From Pseudomonadota bacterium (GTDB lineage: Bacteria > Pseudomonadota > Gammaproteobacteria > Burkholderiales > Burkholderiaceae_B): a DNA stretch of 64,000 nt. Location of the stretch: NCBI GenBank assembly GCA_023423975.1, contig JAFAEO010000058.1:62001-126000 (forward strand). The letters are read 5' to 3'. A program made the position numbers and the translations under genes. This document shows, in pieces, positions 18,544 through 27,522 of this stretch; position 1 is the stretch's first letter; each line of letters begins with the position of its first letter. The notes beneath the pieces are model-generated. The model was not told the DNA's origin. It made no database searches and saw only the letters and a list, made by a program, of their open reading frames with translations.

Positions 18544-19893
18544 ATGACCGATCATTATTCGTCACTCTATAAATCATTTGAATGGCTGGTTCCCACGGTA
18601 TTCAATATAGCGGATGCCTGCTGTCACAGGTGGGCCTCCAGCCCGCACGAAGCACGCCAGGTTGCCATTTATTTCGAAGATCAGGTCGGGCAGCTCACGC
18701 TACTGACCTACGGGCAACTGTCCGAAAAGGTCAATAAACTGGCTAACGGCTTGATCCGCATGGGTGTCCAGCCGCAGGACCGCGTTGCGGTCGCGCTGCA
18801 GCACTCTGCAGAAAGCGCCATTACACAGTTGGCCGTGCTTACCGTGGGCGCGATTGTAGTGCCCCTGACCGCCTCCCTGACCAGCGCCGAATATGCCGAA
18901 AGGCTGCATGATTCGCAGGCGCGGGTGGCAGTGGTCGACAAGCATTCCATTACTGCACTTATTTCCGCAGTTGACAATCATTCGCCAGTCAAACAGATCA
19001 TCGGCATCCATACCGATGATGACCGGATCATTTCCTGGCGCACCCTGCTGGCGCGTCAACCGTCCACCTTCACACCTCACGTGGTCAGCGCCTCCACACC
19101 AGCTATTCTGGTGTACCCTGCCACGACCGAAAACGAACCGTTGCGGGGTGTGCTTCTTGACCACAGCTCACTGATCGGCACCCTGCCGGGCTTTGTTGCA
19201 TCACAGAACTGGTTTCCGAAAGCCAACGATATTTTCTGGACCTCCTACGACTGGAACAGCCCCAACGGTCTGCTCAATGCTCTGCTGCCCACGCTATATT
19301 TCGGCAAATCCATTGTCGGCTGCCCGGCAGGACGCACCATACCGCGACTGTTTACGCTGCTTGAGCACTACCAGATAACCAATATTCACGCATCCGGCCA
19401 GGATTTGCGCCGCATCCGCGAGTACCCCGATACGCTGGAAGAGTTTGAACTGGCCATCCGCAGTATCAGCTGCCTGGATACCGATTACGATCCCTCGCTT
19501 GGTCAATGGGCCAAGGAGCGCTTTAACGTTGACATCAATGTGGTTGCCGCGCCGCTGGGCTTTGGCTATATCATTGGCGAAAGCCAGGAAAAATGGGCGC
19601 CACGCCAGGGCAGTATGGGCCGCGTGTATCCGGGCCATCGGATCACGGTTATCGACCAGGCTGGCAAGCCACTGAAAACAGGCCAGAAGGGCTTTATCGC
19701 AGTCAACAGGACAGACCAGAACGACTATCCCGATCCGGCGGTTGCATTGAACTATTGGTCCGGTGCCCAGATCCATCCGTTGCAGGCCGAACCACAAGAA
19801 TGGATCCCAACCGCCATTCGCGGCCACATTGACAAGGATGGCTACGTCTGGCGCGACGCCGGCACTGACACCACCGACAGCGTAAGCAGCTAG
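18544..19893 (+). CDS. Degenerate AMP-binding (acyl-CoA synthetase-like) protein
   Basis: 449-residue protein related to acetyl/acyl-CoA synthetases: NIADACCHRWA, AIYFEDQVG..LTYGQLSEKVNKLANGL and GVQPQDRVAVALQHS match the N-terminal domain. The usual phosphate-binding loop (TSGTTGxPKG) is replaced by LVYPATTENEPLRGVLL, and the protein stops just after HIDKDGYVWRDAG, so the mobile C-terminal domain with the catalytic lysine is missing. Normal members have 530-660 residues. It therefore probably cannot form acyl-CoA; it may be a binding or scaffold protein, or a decayed gene that is still open. Start at ATG 18544 fits homologues (MTDHYSSLYKSFEW). Confidence 0.8.
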   Translation: MTDHYSSLYKSFEWLVPTVFNIADACCHRWASSPHEARQVAIYFEDQVGQLTLLTYGQLSEKVNKLANGLIRMGVQPQDRVAVALQHSAESAITQLAVLTVGAIVVPLTASLTSAEYAERLHDSQARVAVVDKHSITALISAVDNHSPVKQIIGIHTDDDRIISWRTLLARQPSTFTPHVVSASTPAILVYPATTENEPLRGVLLDHSSLIGTLPGFVASQNWFPKANDIFWTSYDWNSPNGLLNALLPTLYFGKSIVGCPAGRTIPRLFTLLEHYQITNIHASGQDLRRIREYPDTLEEFELAIRSISCLDTDYDPSLGQWAKERFNVDINVVAAPLGFGYIIGESQEKWAPRQGSMGRVYPGHRITVIDQAGKPLKTGQKGFIAVNRTDQNDYPDPAVALNYWSGAQIHPLQAEPQEWIPTAIRGHIDKDGYVWRDAGTDTTDSVSS

Positions 19894-19914
19894 GAAAAAG
19901 GAGAAATAGTCATT

Positions 19915-20436
19915 ATGGCCGTGTATCAGATTGATGAACTGGCGCCAACTATCGACCCCACCGCTTTTGTCTTCGACAGCGCGACGGTCATTGGCAACGT
20001 CACCCTGGAAAAAGATGTCAGCGTCTGGGCCAATGTGGCCATCCGCGGCGACAACGCGCCTATCGTGATTCAGGAAGGCAGCAACGTACAGGAAGGCAGC
20101 GTACTGCATGTAGACGAAGGCGTTCCCCTGACCATTGAAAGGAACGTCACCGTGGGTCATCAGGCCATGCTGCACGGCTGCACCATCGGCGAAGGCTCTC
20201 TGATCGGCATGCAGGCCATTGTTCTGAACAATGCGCGCATTGGCAAAAACTGCATCATCGGCGCCGGCGCCATCGTTACCGAAGGCAAAGTCATCCCTGA
20301 CGGCTCGCTTGTTATCGGTATCGGCAAAATAGCACGCACGCTGAGCGAAGACGAAATTGCCAACATTCACAAAAATACTGCTCATTACGTATGGCAGGGG
20401 CAGCGCTATCGCAGCGGCCTTAAACGCCTGACGTAA
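19915..20436 (+). CDS. Gamma-carbonic anhydrase-family protein (YrdA/CaiE-like hexapeptide repeat protein)
   Basis: 173-residue left-handed beta-helix protein with hexapeptide repeats (VSVWANVAIRGDNAPIVIQEGSNVQEGSVLHVD) and the three metal-ligand histidines in VLHVD, VGHQ and MLHGC. These fit trimeric gamma-carbonic anhydrase homologues; many in bacteria have weak or no measured CO2 hydration activity. AAAAAGGAGAAAT precedes ATG 19915. It lies between the degenerate AMP-binding gene and hslO. Carbonic anhydrase activity is inferred only. Confidence 0.88.
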   Translation: MAVYQIDELAPTIDPTAFVFDSATVIGNVTLEKDVSVWANVAIRGDNAPIVIQEGSNVQEGSVLHVDEGVPLTIERNVTVGHQAMLHGCTIGEGSLIGMQAIVLNNARIGKNCIIGAGAIVTEGKVIPDGSLVIGIGKIARTLSEDEIANIHKNTAHYVWQGQRYRSGLKRLT

Positions 20437-20459
20437 TTTCGGCCTTGCGCCAACCCGCC

Positions 20460-21383
20460 ATGACGACTGACCAATTACAGAAATACCTGCTTGACGATCG
20501 CAGCACCCGCATCCAGACCGTCGATCTGACCGAGACCTGGCACACCGGCCTGGCGCATCAGAGCTACCCGCCAGTTGTTCGCGACCTGCTTGGGGAACTG
20601 TGTGCCGCCTCGGTGCTGCTTGCCTCGAACATTAAATTTGATGGTTCGCTCGTGCTTCAACTGCAGGGAGACGGACCGCTGGCCCTGATCGTGGTCGAAT
20701 GCCAATCCGACCTGAGCCTGCGCGCCACTGTCCAGTTGCGCCAGGAGTTTGTAGTTCCCGATAATGCCACATTCCAGTCGCTGCTCAACAGCAACGGCAA
20801 TGGTCGGTTTATTGTCATTCTGGATCCCACAGACCGGCAGGAGGGCCAGCAACCCTATCAGGGTGTCGTGCCCATGGAAGGCGATTCAGTCGCCAAGGTT
20901 CTGGAGCATTACATGAAGCAGTCGGAGCAGCTCGATACGCACATCTGGCTGGCCGCCAACGCGCAACGCGCCGCCGGTCTGCTGCTGCAGCGGTTGCCCG
21001 ATCACGGTGGCACGGCCGATGATAGCGAAGCGCACCAGGAATCGTGGCAGCGCACCCGCATTCTGGCGCAGACCCTGACTCAGGAGGAAATGCTCAGCGA
21101 GTCTCCTGAAACACTGATTCACCGCCTGTTCTGGGAAGAGCCGTTACTTACCTTCGAACCGCAACCGGTGCGCTGGTTTTGCCCATGCACACGTGAACGT
21201 GTCGGCAATATGCTCAAAATGCTCGGGCGAGATGAAATTGAGAGCATTCTGAGCGAACAGGACAAAGTGGACATTGCCTGCAATTTCTGCGGCAAGCCGT
21301 ATACCTTCGATGCGGTCGATTGCGCCCGTCTGTTTATCGATGGCCAGTCACCCGAAGATCCGCCCGAACCCATCGCGCATTAA
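20460..21383 (+). CDS. hslO: Hsp33 redox-regulated chaperonin
   Basis: 307-residue cytosolic holdase switched on by oxidative unfolding. The zinc-binding cysteines are intact as CPC (WFCPCTRERV) and CNFC (IACNFCGKPY) in the C-terminal redox switch. N-terminal VRDLLGELCAASVLLASNIKFDGSLVLQLQG segment and GVVPMEGDSVAKVLEHYMKQSEQ match the family. Start taken at ATG 20460; an upstream TTG at 20445 is possible but not conserved. Confidence 0.95.
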   Translation: MTTDQLQKYLLDDRSTRIQTVDLTETWHTGLAHQSYPPVVRDLLGELCAASVLLASNIKFDGSLVLQLQGDGPLALIVVECQSDLSLRATVQLRQEFVVPDNATFQSLLNSNGNGRFIVILDPTDRQEGQQPYQGVVPMEGDSVAKVLEHYMKQSEQLDTHIWLAANAQRAAGLLLQRLPDHGGTADDSEAHQESWQRTRILAQTLTQEEMLSESPETLIHRLFWEEPLLTFEPQPVRWFCPCTRERVGNMLKMLGRDEIESILSEQDKVDIACNFCGKPYTFDAVDCARLFIDGQSPEDPPEPIAH

Positions 21384-21691
21384 ACTGAACCGCAACGGGC
21401 AAACATGCCGGTTGGCCCGGTAGCGACAGACGGAGCGCCGCTATGCTGGCGGCTGCCTTCCTTCTCATCAGCTGTCTGCAAACACGGGTTGTGCTAGACA
21501 GTTGTTCTCATTACTTCTCACGGCACGCCCCGGTTACCGCAGCACTTACTTATCCAGCGTAGAAATCCACACTATACATTTGCCCTCGCTTTGCGCACAC
21601 TGCGAGGATGCAATACACTTTCCCGCCCATTCTTTTTTTGTTCTGGCCTCGTCGCCACACTACGCTCGTCCAGACACCCCGTCCTGGCTGC
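21384..21691. other. Intergenic stretch, nothing identified
   Basis: About 300 bases between hslO and the TadE-like gene. It presumably holds the promoter of the latter. I see no strong terminator, RNA gene or conserved coding frame in it. Confidence 0.5.
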
Positions 21692-22663
21692 ATGCGATCG
21701 AAAACTTCAGCCATCCGGCTGGCACGCCAGCGTGGCTTTGCGATGGTGGAATTTCTCGTTGTCGCCCTTCCCCTGCTGTTTACTGCCATGGCGGGCTATG
21801 AAGTCTCGCGCTGGTATATGACGCGTGAAGCAGTCAGTCTTGCCTTGCTTGAGGCCGGCCGTGCCGGCAGTGTAAATCACGCCAGGCCACAGGTCATCGA
21901 AGACGCATTCCTGGATGCGCTGACTCCACTGTATGCACCGGCGGGCGATTTTCGCAGCCCGCACGAACGGATGCGCCAACAACTGAAACGAATCGAGCAA
22001 GACAGCGGCCGGCTCGCATGGGACATCGCCATTACTCATCCCAGTATTGCCGAATTTGCAGACTTCATGCAAAAAGATCTTCCCATTGCCGTACAAACCG
22101 GCAACCCCGCCATCAATAACAATTATCAGCAAAGACAATATCAACTATATCCGCGCGGTCCCGCCTCGGGCAGCACGATCTACGATGCCAACACCCTGCA
22201 ACTGCAGGCACGCTATTTGTATGTGCCAGTCGTACCGGGCATGCGAGCACTGTTGCGTAACGTGTTCGGCGCAATCGATTCATCCGGATCGCCGCTGGCC
22301 ACCCAGGGCGCACTGCCTATGAGCGCATCAATTACAATTGAAATGCAATCGCATCCGGTGCTCTGGCTGTCCGAGCAAACAACCCACGTTCGCTATAGTC
22401 AGCACAGCGCATTTGCCAACTCACCGGGACCGCTACGCAAGCCCAATGCAAAGACCGGAGGCAGTGGTGACAAGGGCGGCGCAGTAGGCAGCATTACCTC
22501 TCAGCCGGCAATACCCAATGCTACCCAACCGGGCACCATGCCTGCCTCGCAGAGCAAGCCTGATGCCGATGCCACGACTAGACGGCAGCCGCCGGACGCA
22601 TCGCTTACAAATACCGGGGCTCCCGAAGATGCGTTGCCAACCGAGTCGGCCTGCCAGCCATAA
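21692..22663 (+). CDS. TadE-like pseudopilin/envelope protein, isolated
   Basis: 323-residue protein. After a short basic leader (RSKTSAIRLARQRGFAMVEF) comes one hydrophobic helix (LVVALPLLFTAMAGYEVSRW) with Glu at +5 after the likely prepilin cleavage, the TadE pattern. The middle ~190 residues are a predicted periplasmic domain, and the last ~75 are low-complexity Pro/Ser/Thr/Asp. Tad pilus genes (cpaABC, tadABC) are absent around it. Start at ATG 21692 places the leader correctly; upstream in-frame ATG 21608 adds an unrelated hydrophobic stretch. Function outside a Tad locus is unknown. Confidence 0.7.
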   Translation: MRSKTSAIRLARQRGFAMVEFLVVALPLLFTAMAGYEVSRWYMTREAVSLALLEAGRAGSVNHARPQVIEDAFLDALTPLYAPAGDFRSPHERMRQQLKRIEQDSGRLAWDIAITHPSIAEFADFMQKDLPIAVQTGNPAINNNYQQRQYQLYPRGPASGSTIYDANTLQLQARYLYVPVVPGMRALLRNVFGAIDSSGSPLATQGALPMSASITIEMQSHPVLWLSEQTTHVRYSQHSAFANSPGPLRKPNAKTGGSGDKGGAVGSITSQPAIPNATQPGTMPASQSKPDADATTRRQPPDASLTNTGAPEDALPTESACQP

Positions 22664-22721
22664 GTGCAATGGATAAGCGCAAGACGACCGGTACGGGGGT
22701 ATTCGAAATTGTATTGATTGT

Positions 22722-22782
22722 GGCCTGATTGACCCGGATTCGAACGGTTTTTATTTGAACGGGTTCTGATTCGGGTCAGGCC
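22722..22782. repeat. Imperfect inverted repeat between convergent genes
   Basis: Arms at 22730-22745 and 22763-22778 pair at 13 of 16 positions (TGACCCG...CGGGTCA), extended by GGCC at 22722-22725 and 22779-22782. It sits between the convergent TadE-like gene and ftsB and could act as a bidirectional terminator or processing site; no clear U-tract follows. Confidence 0.5.
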
Positions 22783-22837
22783 TGATCCGGCCTGTTCAGG
22801 GCGGACAACGCCCACAAGGAAAAAACTTACCTAACAG

Positions 22838-23293
22838 CTATTGCTGTGTGGGTTTTGAAGATCTGGCCGGCTTGCCGCTCTCAGGCTTTGCACGTGTACC
22901 AGTTGTCGCTTTTGCCTGGGCTTTGCCCGAGGCCTGAGGCTTGGCTGTCGCAGCGGAAGCTGCCTTGGCCTTGGGTGCTCCTGGTACTTCGTAGCTTACC
23001 GGCACATCCGGCTGCGGCTCGTTCGGCGTCAGGATCTGCACATAGGTTTCGTCTTTTTTGATCATGCGCATTTCAATACGGGCGCGATCTTCAAGCGCAT
23101 CGGTACCGGTTTTCAGATCATGTACTTCCGCGTCCATCGCATTATTGCGCGCCAGCAAAGCCTTGTTCTTCTCTTCCTGGGCTTCCAGTTGCTGCTTGAG
23201 CACTGTCACGCGCGCCCACCCTTCTTCCCCCCACCACAGCGGATATTGTATGGCCACACAGGCAACCATCAGGGCAAGGTATAGTAAGCGCAT
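22838..23293 (-). CDS. ftsB: Cell division protein FtsB with long C-terminal tail
   Basis: 151-residue bitopic membrane protein of the divisome FtsQLB complex. One N-terminal helix (MRLLYLALMVACVAIQYPLWWG), then a coiled coil (LKQQLEAQEEKNKALLARN) and the family motif DALEDRARIEMRMIKKDETYVQI. The core ends near residue 95; the remaining ~55 residues are an Ala/Lys/Pro-rich low-complexity tail not present in E. coli FtsB (103 residues). Located 30 bp after eno on the same strand, the conserved eno-ftsB pair. Confidence 0.93.
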   Translation of the reverse strand: MRLLYLALMVACVAIQYPLWWGEEGWARVTVLKQQLEAQEEKNKALLARNNAMDAEVHDLKTGTDALEDRARIEMRMIKKDETYVQILTPNEPQPDVPVSYEVPGAPKAKAASAATAKPQASGKAQAKATTGTRAKPESGKPARSSKPTQQ

Positions 23294-23323
23294 GACAAAT
23301 GCTCAATACTCGCGCCGCAGCGC

Positions 23324-24610
23324 TTAACGGATATTGTAAAACGCATCCAGACCCGGGAAGCGGGCCACTTCTGCCAGTTCTTCCTCGATACGCAGCAACT
23401 GGTTGTACTTGGCCATACGGTCCGAACGAGACAACGAGCCGGTCTTGATCTGCATGGCATTGGTAGCTACGGCAATATCGGCAATCGTGGAGTCTTCTGT
23501 TTCACCGGAACGGTGTGAAATGACCGCTGTATAACCCGCGCGTTTGGCCATTTCAATGGCCGCAAAGGTTTCTGTCAGTGTACCAATCTGGTTGATCTTG
23601 ATAAGAATGGAGTTGGCAACGCCTTTCTGGATGCCCTCTTTCAGGATTTTCGTATTGGTAACGAAAAGATCGTCGCCCACCAGCTGCACTTTCTTGCCCA
23701 ACTGGTCTGTAAGGATTTTCCAGCCATCCCAGTCGTTTTCGGCCATACCGTCTTCGATGCTGATAATCGGGTATTTGTCGCACCAGGAGGCCAGCAAATT
23801 GGCAAACTCGGCCGACGTCAGGGAAATATTGCCCTCGCCGGCCAAATGGTATTTGCCGTCACGGTAAAACTCGGAGCTGGCGCAATCGAGACCCAGCGCG
23901 ATTTGGGTGCCAGGCTCGTAGCCAGCTTCAGTAATCGCATTCAGAATCAGGTGAATGGCAGACTCGTGGTTAGCCACATTGGGTGCAAAGCCGCCTTCAT
24001 CGCCCACCGCCGTAGACATGCCATGACCATGGATCAGTTTTTTCAGGGCGTGAAAAACCTCTGCACCCATGCGCAGCGATTCACGGAAACTGGTCGCGCC
24101 CACCGGCAGAATCATGAATTCCTGCATATCGAGCGTATTGTTGGCATGGGCGCCGCCATTGATGACGTTCATCATGGGCACAGGCATGCTCATGGGGCCG
24201 CTGCCGCCAAAATAGCGATACAGGGAAAGACCGGACTCATCGGCTGCAGCACGGGCAACGGCCATACTGACCGCCAGCAGTGCGTTGGCGCCCAGACGCT
24301 CCTTGTTTTCGGTTCCATCCAGATCGATCAGGGTGTGGTCAATAAAGGTCTGCTCCTGCGCATCCAGGCCCATGAGCGCTTCAGAAATTTCGGTATTGAC
24401 ATTTTCCACTGCCTTGAGCACGCCCTTGCCCAGGTAACGGGCTTTGTCACCGTCACGCAATTCAACAGCTTCGCGCGTACCTGTAGAGGCACCAGACGGT
24501 ACAGCAGCCCGCCCCATAACGCCGGATTCGAGCAATACATCACACTCTACGGTTGGATTCCCGCGGGAATCCAGGATTTCGCGACCGATAATATCAACAA
24601 TTGCACTCAT
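23324..24610 (-). CDS. eno: Enolase
   Basis: 428-residue glycolytic enzyme converting 2-phosphoglycerate to phosphoenolpyruvate. Full set of signatures: GREILDSRGNPTVECDV, substrate loop PSGASTGTREAVELRD, metal ligands in LGLDCASSEFY, SIEDGM and GDDLFVTN, catalytic Lys in LIKINQIGTLTE, and the C-terminal SHRSGETEDSTIADIAVA. Length is standard. Followed by ftsB. Confidence 0.99.
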   Translation of the reverse strand: MSAIVDIIGREILDSRGNPTVECDVLLESGVMGRAAVPSGASTGTREAVELRDGDKARYLGKGVLKAVENVNTEISEALMGLDAQEQTFIDHTLIDLDGTENKERLGANALLAVSMAVARAAADESGLSLYRYFGGSGPMSMPVPMMNVINGGAHANNTLDMQEFMILPVGATSFRESLRMGAEVFHALKKLIHGHGMSTAVGDEGGFAPNVANHESAIHLILNAITEAGYEPGTQIALGLDCASSEFYRDGKYHLAGEGNISLTSAEFANLLASWCDKYPIISIEDGMAENDWDGWKILTDQLGKKVQLVGDDLFVTNTKILKEGIQKGVANSILIKINQIGTLTETFAAIEMAKRAGYTAVISHRSGETEDSTIADIAVATNAMQIKTGSLSRSDRMAKYNQLLRIEEELAEVARFPGLDAFYNIR

Positions 24611-24905
24611 GGTAATGACTTTCCTGCCTGATAAACAGTGATTTTGATGGGGTTTTATTGCGTAGATTGTACCTTACTCAGCCAATCTTGTAATTTTGCA
24701 TCCGCCGGCAAATGAACTTGTATCTCTTTTTTTACATTTTAGCCCGGACAATCGCCGGCTGGTACACAGACAAACGGCGCAACCGCGCCATGCTGCAATG
24801 GGTCCGACGCCACTACCTGCATTGACCGCCGACCGGTTGCGTTAGTTCTGTACCCGTCACGCCGTCCCCTGCGATAGCAGGCGACACTCGTTATATCTTT
24901 TTTGG

Positions 24906-26543
24906 CTAGCCGTTGCCCTTGCCCGGCCGCCGCCTGCCGGCAGGCGCCTCAGCCACGGTGTTACCCAAGCTGGCAAAGCGGATTAGGGGCAGCCTGTAAA
25001 GCCACAACAGAGCGATCACATTCACAGCAAACACCACCATCAGGCCTGATTCGATCGCCCCGACCATATGTTCGCGTGCCACCTGCAACCAAGGCAGTGC
25101 ATTCTGTCCCAGGCTGGCCATTTCCGTAATCAGCCCCGCCTGACTGTCTGTCCTGACCAGCAGTTGCGGATCAGACAAGGCCAGCACCAGCTCCGGAGAA
25201 CCGATTTTTTTTGCATCGGTCTGAATGCCGGCAAGATAGTAGTAATTGACCATCGTGCCGATAATGGCCGTTCCCAGCATACCGCCAATCATGCGGATAG
25301 ACTGCACCAGCGCCGTCACAATGCCAAGATTATTGCGGCCGGACAACTCCTGACTAAAGATCGTCAGATTGGGCATAATAAAACCCAGGCCGACACCACC
25401 CAGCGTCATGTACAGCAAAAAGACCAGCTGCGACATATCACGCTTATAAAACACAACACCAGCCACGGCGATCGCCGTCAAGACAAAGCCAATATACAGA
25501 ATCCAGTTGGGCCGCGCCAGGCGAATAACGATGCGGCCGCTCAGGATACTGCCCACCGTAATGCATACCACCAACGGTGTGACCAGCATACCGGCGTCAT
25601 TTGGAGAATAGCCGAAACCGCCCTGCAGCAGCAGGGGGATATAAAACAGCATGCCGAACATCACGAAGCCGGTCAATAGCGACAAGGTAAACATGGTGCC
25701 CAGACTGCGATCGCGGAAAACTTCCAGAGGCAGTAGCGGAAAAGCACAACGTCGCTCCCAGCGTATCAAGACAATAAACGCCACGACCGACACAACGGAA
25801 AACAAGCCAACCTGCCAGGAAATGCCATGCGTGGCAAACAATTCCACCGCCAGTTGCAGACAGCCCAGGAACAGCGCGATTAGCACCGCCCCCTGCCAGT
25901 CCAGACGAATTGTCTGTTCACGCTTGTAACGGATCAGCGGCAAATATTGCCAGATAAAGAACAAGCTGATCAAACCAACCGGCAGATTCACATAGAACAC
26001 CGAGCGCCAGCCGTAATATTCGGTCAGAAACCCGCCCAGGGAAGGACCAACCGCCGAAGCAATGCCAAAAGATGAACTGAGCAGAATCTGCCAGCGCAGA
26101 CGCACTTTGGCGTCCGGGAACAAGTCCGGCACACAGGCAAAGGCGGTGCCGACCAGCATCCCGCCACCAATGCCCTGCAAGGCCCTGGCCAGCACCAATT
26201 GCGTCATGCTGCCGGCCATCCCGCAAAGCATCGAAGCAATGGTGAAAATAATAACGGACGCAACCACGAATGGCTTGCGTCCGTAATAGTCACTCAGGCG
26301 ACCACAGATAGGAACAGTAATGACCGAGGCCAGCAGATAGGACGTGCCAACCCATGCATAGAGCTCAAAACCATTGAGCTCTGCCACGATGGTGGGTAAG
26401 GCGGTGCCGACGATGGTTTGATCCAACCCCACCAGCATACCGACAAAACAGATACCCAGCACCGCCATCAGGGATTGCCGAAACGGCAGCAATCGTCCCG
26501 ATGCCGATTTTTCCTCATTCACTTCGATTGTTCTGGTAACCAT
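24906..26543 (-). CDS. DHA2-family (EmrB/QacA-type) multidrug MFS transporter
   Basis: 545-residue inner-membrane protein with about 14 hydrophobic helices. DHA2 signatures: LDQTIVGTALPTIVAEL in helix 1, SYLLASVITVPICGRLSDYYGRKP (motif A) and LQGIGGGMLVGTAFACVPDLFP (motif C-like region). Such pumps use the proton gradient to expel drugs or other organic compounds. No EmrA-type fusion protein or regulator adjoins it. It interrupts the usual kdsA-eno junction. Substrate unknown. Confidence 0.92.
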   Translation of the reverse strand: MVTRTIEVNEEKSASGRLLPFRQSLMAVLGICFVGMLVGLDQTIVGTALPTIVAELNGFELYAWVGTSYLLASVITVPICGRLSDYYGRKPFVVASVIIFTIASMLCGMAGSMTQLVLARALQGIGGGMLVGTAFACVPDLFPDAKVRLRWQILLSSSFGIASAVGPSLGGFLTEYYGWRSVFYVNLPVGLISLFFIWQYLPLIRYKREQTIRLDWQGAVLIALFLGCLQLAVELFATHGISWQVGLFSVVSVVAFIVLIRWERRCAFPLLPLEVFRDRSLGTMFTLSLLTGFVMFGMLFYIPLLLQGGFGYSPNDAGMLVTPLVVCITVGSILSGRIVIRLARPNWILYIGFVLTAIAVAGVVFYKRDMSQLVFLLYMTLGGVGLGFIMPNLTIFSQELSGRNNLGIVTALVQSIRMIGGMLGTAIIGTMVNYYYLAGIQTDAKKIGSPELVLALSDPQLLVRTDSQAGLITEMASLGQNALPWLQVAREHMVGAIESGLMVVFAVNVIALLWLYRLPLIRFASLGNTVAEAPAGRRRPGKGNG

Positions 26544-26654
26544 ACTTCCCGTTCAAAGTAAACGCCGGTATCAACGCTTACCGGGCTATGTGTGCCGCCG
26601 GCCTGACAACGCCTGCTGACTGAACAATATTCATGTCAGCCGCGAACGACGCAA

Positions 26655-27512
26655 TCAGGCGCTGAACTGGTCTTCGATAAAACCCTGGCCTTTGACAATG
26701 CGATCAATGTCAGTGAGCGAGCGCAGCAGGGCTTCCATATGCGCCAGGGGTACAGCATTCGGCCCGTCTGATAGCGCCACGGCAGGATCGGGATGCGTTT
26801 CCATGAACAGACCGGACACCCCCACCGCAACGGCCGCCCGCGCCAGCACGGGCACAAATTCACGCTGGCCGCCAGAGGACGTGCCTTGACCGCCAGGCAA
26901 CTGCACCGAATGCGTCGCATCAAAAACGACCGGACATTCTGTTGCGCGCATGATGGCAAGCGAACGCATGTCCGAGACCAGATTGTTATAGCCGAAAGAG
27001 GCCCCGCGTTCACAAACCATGATGTTGGCGCCATCGCCACCGGCCGCAATGGCAGCGGCTTTGGCCTTGGCCACGACCTGCAGCATATCGGCCGGCGCCA
27101 GAAACTGCCCTTTCTTTATATTGACCGGCTTGCCGGTGGCAGCACAGGCCGAAATGAAATCGGTCTGGCGGCACAGGAAAGCCGGCGTCTGCAATACATC
27201 AACGACAGCTGCGACGCGTTCTACCTGGGTAATGTCGTGAACATCGGTTAAGACAGGTACATTCAGCTGTTCCCGGATATCGGCCAGAATCTGCAGGCCT
27301 TCGTCCATTCCAGGTCCGCGATAAGAGGCGCCCGAGCTGCGGTTGGCCTTGTCAAAAGAACTCTTGTAGATAAATGGAATGCCAAGGCGCCCGGTAATAT
27401 CCTGCAACGAGCGCGCGGTATCGAACGCCATCTGGCGCGATTCAATCACGCACGGGCCGGCAATCAGAAAAAAGGGTTTGGTCAGTCCAACATCGAAGCC
27501 GCAAAGATTCAT
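26655..27512 (-). CDS. kdsA: 3-deoxy-8-phosphooctulonate synthase (KDO-8-phosphate synthase)
   Basis: 285-residue cytosolic enzyme that joins phosphoenolpyruvate and arabinose-5-phosphate for the LPS inner core. Motifs: FFLIAGPCVIES, SFDKANRSSGASYRGPGMDEGL, VLTDVHD and FDATHSVQLPGGQGTSSGGQREFV. Start taken at ATG 27512 (MNLCGFDVG); the longer open frame is not conserved. Begins 10 bp after the pyrG stop, so co-transcribed. Confidence 0.97.
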   Translation of the reverse strand: MNLCGFDVGLTKPFFLIAGPCVIESRQMAFDTARSLQDITGRLGIPFIYKSSFDKANRSSGASYRGPGMDEGLQILADIREQLNVPVLTDVHDITQVERVAAVVDVLQTPAFLCRQTDFISACAATGKPVNIKKGQFLAPADMLQVVAKAKAAAIAAGGDGANIMVCERGASFGYNNLVSDMRSLAIMRATECPVVFDATHSVQLPGGQGTSSGGQREFVPVLARAAVAVGVSGLFMETHPDPAVALSDGPNAVPLAHMEALLRSLTDIDRIVKGQGFIEDQFSA

Positions 27513-27522
27513 GGCGATATCC

